DNA of 64,000 nt from an uncultured Eubacteriales bacterium. Lineage in GTDB: Bacteria > Bacillota > Clostridia > Lachnospirales > Lachnospiraceae. Positions 42,379 through 51,187 of this stretch are shown here, one piece after another. The notes under the pieces were generated by a model. It was not told the DNA's origin. It saw only the letters and a list, made by a program, of their open reading frames with translations, and made no database searches. Position 1 is the stretch's first letter, and every line of letters begins with the position of its first letter. Both the position numbers and the translations under genes were made by a program. The stretch lies in NCBI GenBank assembly GCA_900315015.1, contig OMXJ01000001.1:164773-228772 (forward strand), written 5' to 3'.

Positions 42379-43233
42379 ATGAAACAAAGCGATGTAAAAG
42401 CAAAGGATTATATGTACGTATATATAAATAATGAAAGCTATAGAGAAGCTGCAGAGAAAGTAGCTGAAAAGGTAAAGGGAGAGCTCATTACTAAAATTGA
42501 TGAGCTTTCAGAGGAAGAAACTTATCTTGGATATGATGAAAGCGGGCTCTACCTTGCGCAGGGGAATAACCGCATGCAAGGTGATTTTAAGAAGATGATA
42601 AAGAGATTAAAGCACAATAACCTTACCCATGAAATGGTGGTAAAGGCTGCGAAGCTAAAGGGAGCAGAAGCAGGCAGCAAGCTTACTTTAATTGATGCAA
42701 CGGCAGGAATGGGAGAAGATTCGCTTCTTCTTGCAGCAGCGGGTTTTGAAGTGACTCTTTATGAAAAAGATCCGGTTATAGCGGCTCTTTTAGAGGATAC
42801 CATTGAAAGAGCAAAGGGACATAAGGTAACTGCTGATGTAAAGGAATATGAAAGCTTTGAGAGCTATGAAAAAGGAGCTAAGGAAGCAGGAGATAATCTT
42901 ATCTTAAAGGAAGCGGTAAGCAGAATGCATCTTATCTGCGCTGATAGCATAGAAGCTATGAATAACTTTGAAGGCATGGCACCTGATGTAATACTCCTAG
43001 ATCCGATGTTTCCGGAAAGGCAAAAAACAGGACTTGTAAAAAAGAAATTCCAGCTGATCCATCAGCTAGAAAAGCCTTGTGAGGAAGAAGAAGCCCTGCT
43101 TAAAGCTGCAATGGGGCTAAAGCCTAAAAGAATCGTGATAAAAAGACCGTTAAAAGGCCCATTTCTTGCAGGAAAAAAGCCTTCTTACTCACTTGAAGGA
43201 AAAGTAGTAAGATATGATTGTATAGTAAATTAA
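42379..43233 (+). CDS. rsmJ: 16S rRNA guanine-1516 N2-methyltransferase family (RsmJ)
   Basis: A 284-residue SAM-dependent methyltransferase. RsmJ signatures are LIDATAGMGEDSLLLAAAG (SAM loop), LYEKDPVIAALLEDTIERA, and the unusual ILLDPMFPERQKTGLVKKKF catalytic region, followed by RIVIKRPLKGPFLAGKKPSY. It should methylate the small-subunit rRNA. The N-terminal 90 or so residues are the family's accessory domain. The ribosome binding site is poor (AAAGCAATG), so the start could lie at a downstream Met, but the first residues fit. It precedes dinB by about 250 bp. Confidence 0.85.
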   Translation: MKQSDVKAKDYMYVYINNESYREAAEKVAEKVKGELITKIDELSEEETYLGYDESGLYLAQGNNRMQGDFKKMIKRLKHNNLTHEMVVKAAKLKGAEAGSKLTLIDATAGMGEDSLLLAAAGFEVTLYEKDPVIAALLEDTIERAKGHKVTADVKEYESFESYEKGAKEAGDNLILKEAVSRMHLICADSIEAMNNFEGMAPDVILLDPMFPERQKTGLVKKKFQLIHQLEKPCEEEEALLKAAMGLKPKRIVIKRPLKGPFLAGKKPSYSLEGKVVRYDCIVN

Positions 43234-43382
43234 TATGCGGGAAAGTAAAATCAGCATATATGAAAAGCAGCAAGATAAAACAACTAAAGAAAGCAGCTAA
43301 GCGTAGTATCCTATCACGAAGTGCTATATTAAAGAAACAGCGAAAAGAAAACAGCTGAAAGTAAAAACAGCGAAAAGAAAAC

Positions 43383-43412
43383 GAACCTGCATAGAAAGTG
43401 CAGGTTCTTTTT
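43383..43412 (+). terminator. Intrinsic terminator before dinB
   Basis: GAACCTGCA (43383-43391) pairs perfectly with TGCAGGTTC (43399-43407), followed by TTTTT. Just upstream, the AACAGCGAAAAGAAAAC block is repeated in the spacer. Confidence 0.92.
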
Positions 43413-43485
43413 GTAAAAAGGTTGCATAAAATAATACCAAAGGTATATAATGGATTCTGAAAAAAAAAGAAAGCGAGGGAATGTC

Positions 43486-44688
43486 ATGAGTAAAACAGTA
43501 ATATTTCATGTAGATGTAAATTCAGCGTTCCTTAGCTGGAGCGCAGTAAAGAGACTAAAGAACGGCGAAGAGCTAGATATAAGGACAGTGCCTTCCGTAA
43601 TAGGTGGAGATGAAAATACCAGGCACGGCATAGTCCTTGCTAAATCAATACCTGCAGGGAAATATGGAATAAAAACGGCAGAGAGCATATATTCTGCAAG
43701 AAGAAAGTGCCCGGATTTACTAGTTGTACCATCAGAGCATAGGTATTATTCGGAATGTTCAAAGAAATTTATAGCCATATTAAAGAAATATGCCCCTGTG
43801 GTAGAACAGGTGAGCATAGATGAAGCCTACTGTGATTTTACTGGAACGGAGGGTATATATGGAGATTTGGAAGAATTTGCATATAAGTTAAAGGATGAAG
43901 TAAAAGATACCCTGGGATTTACCGTAAATGTTGGGATATCAGATGTAAAGCCCCTTGCAAAAATGGCTTCAGACTTTGAAAAGCCGGATAAGGTGCATAC
44001 CTGCTACAGCAATGAGGTAGAAAAGAAAATATGGCCTCTTACGGTAGATAATCTTCTGTTTTCAGGAGATGCTACTACCAAGGCGCTTGGTGAAATAGGC
44101 ATAAAAAGAATAGGTGAGCTGGCAAACGCTTCAGAAGAGCTAATAGTAGGAAAGCTTGGCGAGCATGGAAGAGACCTTTGGAATTTGGCTAATGGAAGAG
44201 CTTCCTCCATTGTAAGGCAGGAGAGAGAAGCCGCCAAAAGCTATGGCCATGAAATTACGCTTCCTGAGGATCTATATGATGATAAATTAGCAGAGCATAT
44301 AATCCTTGAAATGACAGAGGCTGTTGCAGCAAGAGTAAGAGCAGACGGAGTATCAGCTGCAGTAGTAAGCTGCAAGCTTACCAGCAATAAATTTAAAAAT
44401 ATCCAGAGGCAGAAAAAGCTTCCGGAGCCAACTGACATAACCAATAACATCTATGAAGGTGTTCTTGAGATGTATAAAAAGATAAGAAGCCTTCCAGAGT
44501 GGAAGAATGTCGGTATAAGGCTTATTGGAGTAAGTGCAGCAAAGGTTGATTCGGGCGAATACGAGCAGATGGATTTTTTCAAGACTAAAAATAATGAAAA
44601 AATGAAAAAGCTAGATGCTGCAGTGGATTCACTAAGAGAAAAATTTGGCAAGGATGCCATAAAAAGAGCGACTTTTTTGAAGAAGTAG
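43486..44688 (+). CDS. dinB: DNA polymerase IV (Y-family, DinB)
   Basis: A 400-residue error-prone translesion polymerase. Catalytic acidic residues lie in FHVDVNSAFLSW (Asp8) and VSIDEAYCDFTG. Other marks are HGIVLAKSIPAGKYGIKTAE, VNVGISDVKPLAKMASDFEK, and the little-finger domain after about 240. ATG 43486 is preferred, with GAGGG 6 nt upstream and the standard VIFHVDVN start; the in-frame ATG at 43450 would add a lysine-rich leader. A near-consensus LexA box was not identified upstream. A C-terminal beta-clamp-binding motif is plausible in MDFFKTK. Confidence 0.93.
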   Translation: MSKTVIFHVDVNSAFLSWSAVKRLKNGEELDIRTVPSVIGGDENTRHGIVLAKSIPAGKYGIKTAESIYSARRKCPDLLVVPSEHRYYSECSKKFIAILKKYAPVVEQVSIDEAYCDFTGTEGIYGDLEEFAYKLKDEVKDTLGFTVNVGISDVKPLAKMASDFEKPDKVHTCYSNEVEKKIWPLTVDNLLFSGDATTKALGEIGIKRIGELANASEELIVGKLGEHGRDLWNLANGRASSIVRQEREAAKSYGHEITLPEDLYDDKLAEHIILEMTEAVAARVRADGVSAAVVSCKLTSNKFKNIQRQKKLPEPTDITNNIYEGVLEMYKKIRSLPEWKNVGIRLIGVSAAKVDSGEYEQMDFFKTKNNEKMKKLDAAVDSLREKFGKDAIKRATFLKK

Positions 44689-44717
44689 ATGAAAAGTAGT
44701 TGGAATGAAGGAAAATA

Positions 44718-46373
44718 ATGAAGAATAAAAATATAAAAAGGGCATTTGTATTAGCTCTTAGTACAGTAATGCTGATTAATTTGACGCCCGTAAAGGCTAA
44801 AGCGGATATAGTTAATATAAGTGCATTTGATGAGCCTTTAGATGTAGAAGAATATGAATTCTTAGATGCGACGGATAGTACAGTAGCCTTTGCTAAAGCG
44901 CTTGATAAAATGTATGAAGTAAGAAGAGAATATGCAAGCGAGTTTTCTAGTCTTTGTGTAATAGTAAAGACAAATGGCTCAGAAATAGATGTAGAGGGCT
45001 TATCTCCAGCTATGGTGGTAAAAGGAACAAGAGATAGATATGTCCTTTTATTTAAAACAGTAGAAGAAACAAGAAAAGCCCTTGAAAAAATAAATGAAAT
45101 GGAAGCTGTGCTTTGGGCTGAAATGGATGATGCAGTAGCAGCTTCAAGTGAAGAAAGTAGCAAAGATAAAGGCGAAGAAAGTAGCAAAGATAAAGGCGAA
45201 GAAAAAAGCAAAGAAGAACTGCTAGAGGAATATCTGGAGTATCTAGGAAGAGTAGATAGTGATTCAGAGAAAGTAAAGGAAGCCTTAGAAGCCTATAATG
45301 GGCACTTTTCATGGGGAGCAGTCTCATTAAAGGTAGATGAGCTGATAGAAAAAGCTAAAATCTATGATACAGAAGTTGTGGTAGCACTCTTAGACTCAGG
45401 TGTATCAGAGCATGAAAGCCTAGAGGGGAGATTAACTGATAATGGCTATGACTTTGTAAATGATGACGCTGATCCAAAGGATGATGTTGGACATGGAACC
45501 TTTATGGCAAGTGTAATAGCAGACTGCACCAAGGGGCTAAATAACATAAAGATAATGCCGGTCAAAGTTCTAAATGAATATAATGAAGCTCACTATACTA
45601 ATCAGATTCTTGGAATAGAATATGCAGCAGAAAATGGGGCTGATGTAATAAATTTTAGTATATTACTGCAAAAGGATGAAGTTAACAAAGCCTATAATGA
45701 TGCGATTGATTATGCAGTGAATGAAAAGGGTGTTACCTTTGTAACAGTATCTGGAAATTATAATTCAAATACTGCAAATTTCAGGCCTTCAGATAAAGAA
45801 AATGTCATAGTAACAGCAAATATTAATTCAAACATAGAAAGAAACCGTTCATCAAATTACGGAAAAACAGTAGATGTATCAGCGCCAGGAACTAATGTGC
45901 TCGGAGCATGCTATTTAGGAGGATACTGGGAAAAAACAGGAACCTCCGTGTCAGCCCCTCATATAACAGCACTTGCCGCAATGCTAAAGGTAATGAATCC
46001 AAAGCTTACTCCGGCGCAGGTGGAGCAGAGAATAAAAGATTCCTGCACGGATTTAGGAGAAAAAGGCTGGGATGAATATTACGGCTATGGACTTCCAGAT
46101 GCGGGTAAAATAAAAATAACAGAAGCAAAAAGCGTTGTTTTAAATACCTATAAAAAGGGAATAAAGGTTGGAAATACCTTAAAGCTTTCAGCAACAGTGC
46201 TTCCAATAATATGTAATCAGTCAGTAACATGGAAAAGCAGCAACAAAAAGGTAGCAACAGTTAAAAATGGCATTGTAACAGCAAAAAAGGCAGGAACAGC
46301 AGTAATAACAGCCACCACAAAAAACGGAAAGACTGTAAAGTGCAAGGTTACTGTATATAAGAATTCAAAATAG
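44718..46373 (+). CDS. Secreted S8 subtilisin-like protease with C-terminal BIG2 domain
   Basis: A 551-residue secreted serine protease. A signal peptide (about 1-30, FVLALSTVMLINLTPVKAKA) and propeptide (about 31-200) come first. The propeptide carries a duplicated SSKDKGEE stretch. The peptidase domain has all three catalytic residues: Asp in VALLDSGVSEHE (about 225), His in VGHGTFMASVIA (about 259), Ser in GTSVSAPHITALAA (about 411), plus the oxyanion Asn in SGNYNS. A bacterial Ig-like (BIG2) domain closes it (VTWKSSNKKVATVKNG, AGTAVITATTKNGK). It is likely surface-bound or released and may process surface proteins or degrade dietary protein. Confidence 0.93.
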   Translation: MKNKNIKRAFVLALSTVMLINLTPVKAKADIVNISAFDEPLDVEEYEFLDATDSTVAFAKALDKMYEVRREYASEFSSLCVIVKTNGSEIDVEGLSPAMVVKGTRDRYVLLFKTVEETRKALEKINEMEAVLWAEMDDAVAASSEESSKDKGEESSKDKGEEKSKEELLEEYLEYLGRVDSDSEKVKEALEAYNGHFSWGAVSLKVDELIEKAKIYDTEVVVALLDSGVSEHESLEGRLTDNGYDFVNDDADPKDDVGHGTFMASVIADCTKGLNNIKIMPVKVLNEYNEAHYTNQILGIEYAAENGADVINFSILLQKDEVNKAYNDAIDYAVNEKGVTFVTVSGNYNSNTANFRPSDKENVIVTANINSNIERNRSSNYGKTVDVSAPGTNVLGACYLGGYWEKTGTSVSAPHITALAAMLKVMNPKLTPAQVEQRIKDSCTDLGEKGWDEYYGYGLPDAGKIKITEAKSVVLNTYKKGIKVGNTLKLSATVLPIICNQSVTWKSSNKKVATVKNGIVTAKKAGTAVITATTKNGKTVKCKVTVYKNSK

Positions 46374-46404
46374 GAAACCAAAATAGGAAACCAAAATAGG
46401 AAAC
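46366..46404 (+). repeat. 13-bp tandem repeat, three copies
   Basis: Three perfect copies of CAAAATAGGAAAC from 46366. The array begins over the stop codon of the protease gene. Confidence 0.88.
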
Positions 46405-46471
46405 TATAATAAATAGTATTCTTAATAATGATATAGAATAGTTTTAAAATGTAAAAGAAAAAGGGAAAAAT

Positions 46472-47287
46472 ATGATAAAGCTAGTAGCATTAGATATGGA
46501 TGGAACCCTCTTAGATAGCAAAAAGCAGTTGCCAGGGGACTTTATACCATGGGTAAAGAAGCATGATGAATTAAAAATAGTAATAGCAAGTGGAAGGCAG
46601 TATTACACGCTAGAAAAAGACTTTGAAACCATAAGAGATGAACTCGTATTTATAGCTGATAACGGTGCACTTGTTTTTGCAAAGGGAGAAATAATATATA
46701 AGGATCCGATGAAAAAGGAAGCAGTAAAAAAGAGCCTTGATATAGTAAAGCAGATAAATACAGAGTACAAAGAAAAAACAGGAGATAAAGAAGACTTGGC
46801 CTATGCTATAGCCTGCGGAGTAAAATGCGCCTACTATACCACCACAGATGAGGAAGTAAAGAACAATACCTTCATGTATTATGTTAGAAAGGAATGGATA
46901 GAAAGCTTTGACAAGCTTCCAGATGATGATATAGTAAAGGTAGCTATATTCTTTAAAGGAAAGCAGGCAGAAGCAAATTTAGCAAAAATAACCGCACTAG
47001 TGGAAAAAGAAACTGTAGCGCCGGTGCTATCAGGAGTCAGCTGGATAGACATAGCAAATGCCGGTATTAATAAAGGAAGCGCCGTAAAGCAGATACAGAA
47101 AACCTATGGTATTACAGCAAAAGAAAGTATGGCTTTTGGTGACTATTTAAATGATTATGATTTATTAGCTGCAGTAGAAGAGAGCTATGCCATGGCAAAT
47201 GGCCACGAAAAAATAAAGGAAATGGCGAAGCATCAAACGGCATCAAATGATGAAGATGGGGTAATGAAGATTTTGAGAAATTTATAG
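46472..47287 (+). CDS. HAD-superfamily Cof-type phosphatase
   Basis: A 271-residue sugar-phosphate phosphatase of the Cof/YidA type. Motif I is LVALDMDGTLLDS, with nucleophile Asp8 and acid/base Asp10. Motif II is VIASGRQY. Motif III/IV is INKGSAVKQI followed by SMAFGDYLNDYDLLAAV. The large cap between about 85 and 195 is of the C2B type. Substrates of this group are broad (sugar phosphates, FMN, PLP). It is a single gene followed by a direct-repeat terminator. Confidence 0.92.
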   Translation: MIKLVALDMDGTLLDSKKQLPGDFIPWVKKHDELKIVIASGRQYYTLEKDFETIRDELVFIADNGALVFAKGEIIYKDPMKKEAVKKSLDIVKQINTEYKEKTGDKEDLAYAIACGVKCAYYTTTDEEVKNNTFMYYVRKEWIESFDKLPDDDIVKVAIFFKGKQAEANLAKITALVEKETVAPVLSGVSWIDIANAGINKGSAVKQIQKTYGITAKESMAFGDYLNDYDLLAAVEESYAMANGHEKIKEMAKHQTASNDEDGVMKILRNL

Positions 47288-47306
47288 AATAGATTTTTTT
47301 ATTTGA

Positions 47307-47359
47307 TATTAAGGACTATTGTCTTCGTTAAATGCGGAGCAATAGTCATTTTTTATGAA
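47307..47359 (+). repeat. Direct-repeat terminator, left copy (before the ATPase module)
   Basis: A block of about 53 bp holding an intrinsic terminator: GACTATTG pairs with CAATAGTC (inner CTTCG with CGGAG), then TTTTTT. An almost identical block lies at 49006-49058. The two bracket the tandem repeats and the DUF4143 ATPase gene. Confidence 0.88.
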
Positions 47360-47402
47360 TAGTTGTTGATTAAATGAAATAATTTGTGTTATGAAAGTTT
47401 TT

Positions 47403-47567
47403 AACTTGCATTTTAGTGATGATTTTCTATTTATGAACTTGCACTTTGGTGATAATTTTCTAATTATGAACTTGCATTTTGGTGATGATTTTCTATTTAT
47501 GAACTTGCACTTTGGTGACGATTCTTTATTTATTAACTTGCATTTTCGTGACAAATGTGTTATATTC
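47403..47567 (+). repeat. 33-bp tandem repeat, five copies
   Basis: Units begin at 47403, 47436, 47469, 47502 and 47535, each starting AACTTGCA(T/C)TTT. The last is degenerate. The 33-bp period keeps a reading frame open on both strands (NLHFGDDFLFM on plus; SPKCKFINRKS on minus), but neither frame has a clear start with a ribosome binding site. This lies in the 47288-47645 spacer, which has no gene that I can support. Confidence 0.9.
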
Positions 47568-47645
47568 TCTATAGGGACTGGTAAAACTGTACCTTTATAA
47601 AAACAATGAACAGCCAATACACGGTCATCTTTGGAGGAAGAAAAA

Positions 47646-48986
47646 ATGCTAAAAAGAAAAATCTACAACAGAATGATTGAATGGAAGCAGAAGAGTAATG
47701 GACAGACGGCTTTGCTAATAGACGGTGCAAGGCGTGTGGGTAAGAGCTACATTGCAGAGAAATTTGCAAGAGAGGAATACAAAAGTTACATAGTCATTGA
47801 TTTTGGTAATGTGTCACAAGACATAATCGACCTATTCACAAACGAAAGCTCTGACCTTGACCTGTTCTATGCCAAACTCGCTGCGTATTACTCAACGGTT
47901 CTTCACAAGAGACAGTCTCTTATCATTTTTGATGAGGTTCAGCAGTTTCCGAGAGCACGACAGCTAATTAAATATCTTGTAGCAGATGGAAGATATGACT
48001 ATCTTGAAACAGGTTCACTTATTCGTTTAAAGAAGAATACCGAGAATATAATTATACCGTCCGAAGAGGAACATATTGAAATGTTCCCTCTTGATTTTGA
48101 GGAGTTTTTGTGGGCTATGGGCGATGAAGCCACCGTCCCGCTCATAAAAAGCTGTTTTGATAAGAAAATGCCCCTGGGGCAGGCTTTGCACAGGAAAATA
48201 ATGAATGATTTCAGACAGTATATGCTTGTGGGCGGTATGCCGCAGGCTGTTCTGGCATATATTGACGGCAAGAACTTTGAAGCTGCAGATGAAGCAAAGC
48301 GCAGAATATTGAGATTGTATCGTGATGATGTTTCAAAATTTGCGGCTGGTTATGAGGATAAGGTTTATGCAGTTTTTGACGGAATCACTGGGCAGCTTTC
48401 GAAGAAAGAAAAGAAATACCAAGTGACCTCTCTGGGCAAGTATGCAAGATTCCGTGCGTATGAGGATTCCTTTATCTGGCTGAATGAAGCAATGGTTGTA
48501 AATACCTGCTTTAATTCCACAGATCCGAATATCGGACTTGCGCTCAGTGCCGATCATGCAACCATGAAATGTTATATGGCTGATACAGGTCTGCTCGTGA
48601 CTCATACATTTATGGATAAATCATTCACCGATAATGAGCTGTATAAGGCAATACTTTTTGATAAACTCGATATAAACGAGGGTATGATCATGGAGAACGT
48701 TGTGGCTCAGATGCTTAAGTTTAACGGGCACAGGTTATATTTCTATTCACGTAGTGACAGTGCTGACCGTGAAAATCATATGGAGATTGATTTTCTGATA
48801 ACGGAAGGCAAAAAGATTTCACCTATCGAAGTGAAGTCTGGAAATTACCGTTCGCACTCCTCACTTGACAAGTTCAAACGCAAATTTTCCGGAAAGATTG
48901 GTACGCCGTATATTCTCTATACAAAAGACGTGATGCAGAAGGATGGAATCATACACCTGCCTCTGTATATGACTATGTTTTTGTGA
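47646..48986 (+). CDS. DUF4143-type AAA ATPase
   Basis: A 446-residue ATPase of the large AAA_14/DUF4143 group common in gut anaerobes. The Walker A is DGARRVGKSYIAEKF (about 26-40) and the Walker B is SLIIFDEVQQFPRAR. The C-terminal DUF4143 domain ends in a PD-(D/E)xK-like core (MEIDFLITEGKKISPIEVKS). The function of this group is unclear; links to mobile DNA or toxin-like modules are suspected. ATG 47646 is used, with GGAGGA 8 nt upstream. Codon use is more G/C-ending than the neighbours and it sits between direct repeats, so it was probably acquired. Confidence 0.9.
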   Translation: MLKRKIYNRMIEWKQKSNGQTALLIDGARRVGKSYIAEKFAREEYKSYIVIDFGNVSQDIIDLFTNESSDLDLFYAKLAAYYSTVLHKRQSLIIFDEVQQFPRARQLIKYLVADGRYDYLETGSLIRLKKNTENIIIPSEEEHIEMFPLDFEEFLWAMGDEATVPLIKSCFDKKMPLGQALHRKIMNDFRQYMLVGGMPQAVLAYIDGKNFEAADEAKRRILRLYRDDVSKFAAGYEDKVYAVFDGITGQLSKKEKKYQVTSLGKYARFRAYEDSFIWLNEAMVVNTCFNSTDPNIGLALSADHATMKCYMADTGLLVTHTFMDKSFTDNELYKAILFDKLDINEGMIMENVVAQMLKFNGHRLYFYSRSDSADRENHMEIDFLITEGKKISPIEVKSGNYRSHSSLDKFKRKFSGKIGTPYILYTKDVMQKDGIIHLPLYMTMFL

Positions 48987-49005
48987 GTTTAAGAATGATT
49001 TTTAG

Positions 49006-49058
49006 TATTAAGGACTATTGTCTTCGTTAAATGCGAAGCAATAGTCCTTTTTTATGAG
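49006..49058 (+). repeat. Direct-repeat terminator, right copy (after the ATPase module)
   Basis: The same block as 47307-47359. The stem here is perfect: GGACTATTG with CAATAGTCC and inner CTTCG with CGAAG, followed by TTTTTT. It works as the ATPase gene's terminator. Confidence 0.9.
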
Positions 49059-49073
49059 TAAATTGGTTATTGA

Positions 49074-49298
49074 ATGAAGGTTTTCTTTGTGGTAAAATGT
49101 ATCGGAAGTATCTACAAGGAAGGAAGACTAGTTGATTTGATAGATCATAACGAAATTATGAATAAGCTATCAAAGCCTAGGTTTCCTGAAGGGTGTATTA
49201 AATGCAAGTATTTTACTAAGTGTAACGGTGGTTCTAGATGCGTTACATACGCTCAGACAGGAAAGCTTAATGCTAAGGATGTGAACTGTTATATTTAA
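49074..49298 (+). pseudogene. SPASM-domain remnant of a radical SAM protein
   Basis: A 74-codon frame. Residues 41-72 match the C-terminal auxiliary-cluster (SPASM) region of radical SAM maturases: CIKCKYFTKCNGGSRC and a final Cys in DVNCY. The IGSIYKEGRLVDLI segment before it is also typical. The radical SAM barrel with CxxxCxxC is missing, and the frame starts right after the direct repeat, so the 5' part was lost or replaced there. It is unlikely to be functional. Confidence 0.6.
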
Positions 49299-49303
49299 AA
49301 GAT

Positions 49304-49379
49304 AACTATTTTAGTGCATTTGAAATTTAACTATCCAAAAAAACTATTCTTATGCATTTAAAATTTAACTATCTAAAAA
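49304..49379 (+). repeat. 38-bp imperfect tandem duplication
   Basis: Two copies, from 49304 and 49342, built around AACTATT, GCATTT, AAATTTAACTATC and an A tract. Confidence 0.75.
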
Positions 49380-49420
49380 ATAGCTATTATAAAACTGACA
49401 TGTAAAAGGAGGAAGGGACT

Positions 49421-49984
49421 ATGGAACTTAGAGACATTAAAAAGCAGGCCAAGCAGGCCGTAGAAGAGGTAGTAAAGGCAGCAAAGCTAAAAAAGGGCGA
49501 CATCTTTGTAATAGGGTGCTCTTCAAGTGAAGTATTAGGAGAAAAAATAGGAACCTGCACAAACGTAGAGGTTGCAGTAGCAATCTTTGACGGAGCAAAA
49601 GAAGTTCTTGATGAAGCAGGAATCTACCTTGCAGCGCAGTGCTGTGAGCATTTGAACAGAGCACTTGTAGTATCAAGAGAATGTGCAGATAAATATGATT
49701 TAGAGCAGGTAAACGCAATACCTCAGCCAAATCATGCAGGCGGAGCCTTAGCAACAGCAGCATATCAGAAATTTAAGAAGGCTGTGGTAGTTGAGGATAT
49801 AAAGTGTAAGGCAAAGGCTGGCATAGATATAGGCGGAACATTAATCGGAATGCATATTCATCCTGTAGTAGTGCCAATCAGAATAAGTGTAAAGAAGATC
49901 GGTGAAGCAGGAATAATCTGCGCGAGAAGCAGAGCAAAGTACGTAGGCGGCTCAAGGGCAGTATACGACGAGAGCCTCATGTAA
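49421..49984 (+). CDS. ywlG: UPF0340 (YwlG) family protein
   Basis: A 187-residue cytoplasmic protein of the UPF0340/TIGR01440 family (YwlG of Bacillus). It is highly conserved in Firmicutes but without a proven reaction. Hallmarks are FVIGCSSSEVLGEKIGTCTN, LAAQCCEHLNRALVVSRE, NAIPQPNHAGGALATAAYQK and AGIDIGGTLIGMHIHPVVVP. The length matches. It has a strong AAAGGAGG ribosome binding site and is followed 33 bp later by the histidine kinase gene, though a shared role is not evident. Confidence 0.92.
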   Translation: MELRDIKKQAKQAVEEVVKAAKLKKGDIFVIGCSSSEVLGEKIGTCTNVEVAVAIFDGAKEVLDEAGIYLAAQCCEHLNRALVVSRECADKYDLEQVNAIPQPNHAGGALATAAYQKFKKAVVVEDIKCKAKAGIDIGGTLIGMHIHPVVVPIRISVKKIGEAGIICARSRAKYVGGSRAVYDESLM

Positions 49985-50017
49985 ATATGGAAAAGCATAT
50001 GAGGATGGAGGCTTTAT

Positions 50018-51187
50018 TTGATATACATAAATTTAATCATAATCATCCTTCAGACTTTGATATCGTTACTCATTTTTAAGAGCAACTATCTGCTCATTAT
50101 GCTGGCAGGATTTCTTATGATAGCAGTAACGGCGGAAGAAATGGATGTAAAGGTCTTTCCTGCAAAGCATGTGCTGATGCTTATCTATGCTGTGTTTGGT
50201 GGTAACTTTATTACCTTTTCAATAGTAACACTGATGGATAAAGTAAATTTTGTAAAAAAATGTATTATAGGGGCGGCAGGCTACGCAGCATATTCACTTA
50301 TCAGGGCAAATATCGAAGGGGATTTCGGCGGCGTTCAAATAGCAAGTACCTTTTTATATGCAATCTTTCTAATAGGCATAATAGCCCTGTATGAAGGAAT
50401 AAAGAAAAGCATTATATATATGCAAAAAAAAGAAAGCTATGATAGTAACAAGATTGCAAAACTCAGCATCAATGAAATGCATGAAAAAAAGCTGAACCGC
50501 GAGCTAGCCGAGCAGAATCTACTTATAGAGCAGAATGCCCGCCTGGTAGAGAGGGAGAATATCAGCAGGAACATACATAATAGCGTAGGACATTCCATAA
50601 CAGCGGCAATAATGACTCTTGATGCAGCAGATATGCTTTATGAAGTAAAGCCGGACGAAGCTAGAAAGAGAATGAACGATGCAAATGAAAGGATGAGAGG
50701 AAGCCTTGAATCAATAAGGAGAGCGGTAAGAGCCTTAGATGATACAGGCGCGCCGCTTGAAATAACGGATTTAATCAGTAACTTTGATACAATAATAGAA
50801 AACTTTGTCATGGATAGCAGGATAAAGGTGGATAAAGTGTATAAAACTGAAAATGTCGGAAGCAAAATCAGTCATGAGAATGCAGAATTTCTGACAGGAG
50901 CGCTGGAAGAATTTCTGACAAATGGCCTAAAGCATGGCGGTGCAAATGAATATTATGTATTGCTAGAGGGCGATAGCGCACATATAAGACTTGTAGTAAA
51001 AGATAACGGTGAAAACGATTTTAATGAAGCAAATAGAGAAATAAAAATAAAAAACGGATTCGGACTAAAGAAAATAGAGCAGTATGTGAAACGTTATGGA
51101 GGAAAATGTTCCTTTGAAAATGAAGGAGGCTTTAGATCGATAGTGGAACTGCCGTTAATCAGGGAAGGAAGCGTTAATGAACAGTGA
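50018..51187 (+). CDS. Sensor histidine kinase (HisKA_3, NarL-system type)
   Basis: A 389-residue kinase. About five membrane helices (1-130) have little external domain, the layout of intramembrane-sensing kinases. A coiled-coil linker leads to the HisKA_3 helix with the phospho-His in NISRNIHNSVGHSITAAIMT (about 189). The HATPase domain shows EEFLTNGLKHGGANEY, KDNGEN and NGFGLKKIEQYV. TTG 50018 is the start, with GGAGG 6 nt upstream. The stop overlaps the response regulator gene by 11 bp. The ABC exporter that follows is the likely target operon. Confidence 0.9.
   Translation: MIYINLIIIILQTLISLLIFKSNYLLIMLAGFLMIAVTAEEMDVKVFPAKHVLMLIYAVFGGNFITFSIVTLMDKVNFVKKCIIGAAGYAAYSLIRANIEGDFGGVQIASTFLYAIFLIGIIALYEGIKKSIIYMQKKESYDSNKIAKLSINEMHEKKLNRELAEQNLLIEQNARLVERENISRNIHNSVGHSITAAIMTLDAADMLYEVKPDEARKRMNDANERMRGSLESIRRAVRALDDTGAPLEITDLISNFDTIIENFVMDSRIKVDKVYKTENVGSKISHENAEFLTGALEEFLTNGLKHGGANEYYVLLEGDSAHIRLVVKDNGENDFNEANREIKIKNGFGLKKIEQYVKRYGGKCSFENEGGFRSIVELPLIREGSVNEQ

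Noticed and set aside
47403..47567. CRISPR array
   Set aside because: The 33-bp units are directly adjacent with no spacers, and there is no cas gene in the window.
47309..47617. Minus-strand 102-codon frame with SPKCKFINRKS repeats as a real Cys-rich peptide gene
   Set aside because: Its start overlaps the ribosome binding site region of the ATPase gene on the other strand and has no Shine-Dalgarno of its own. The open frame follows from the 33-bp repeat period.
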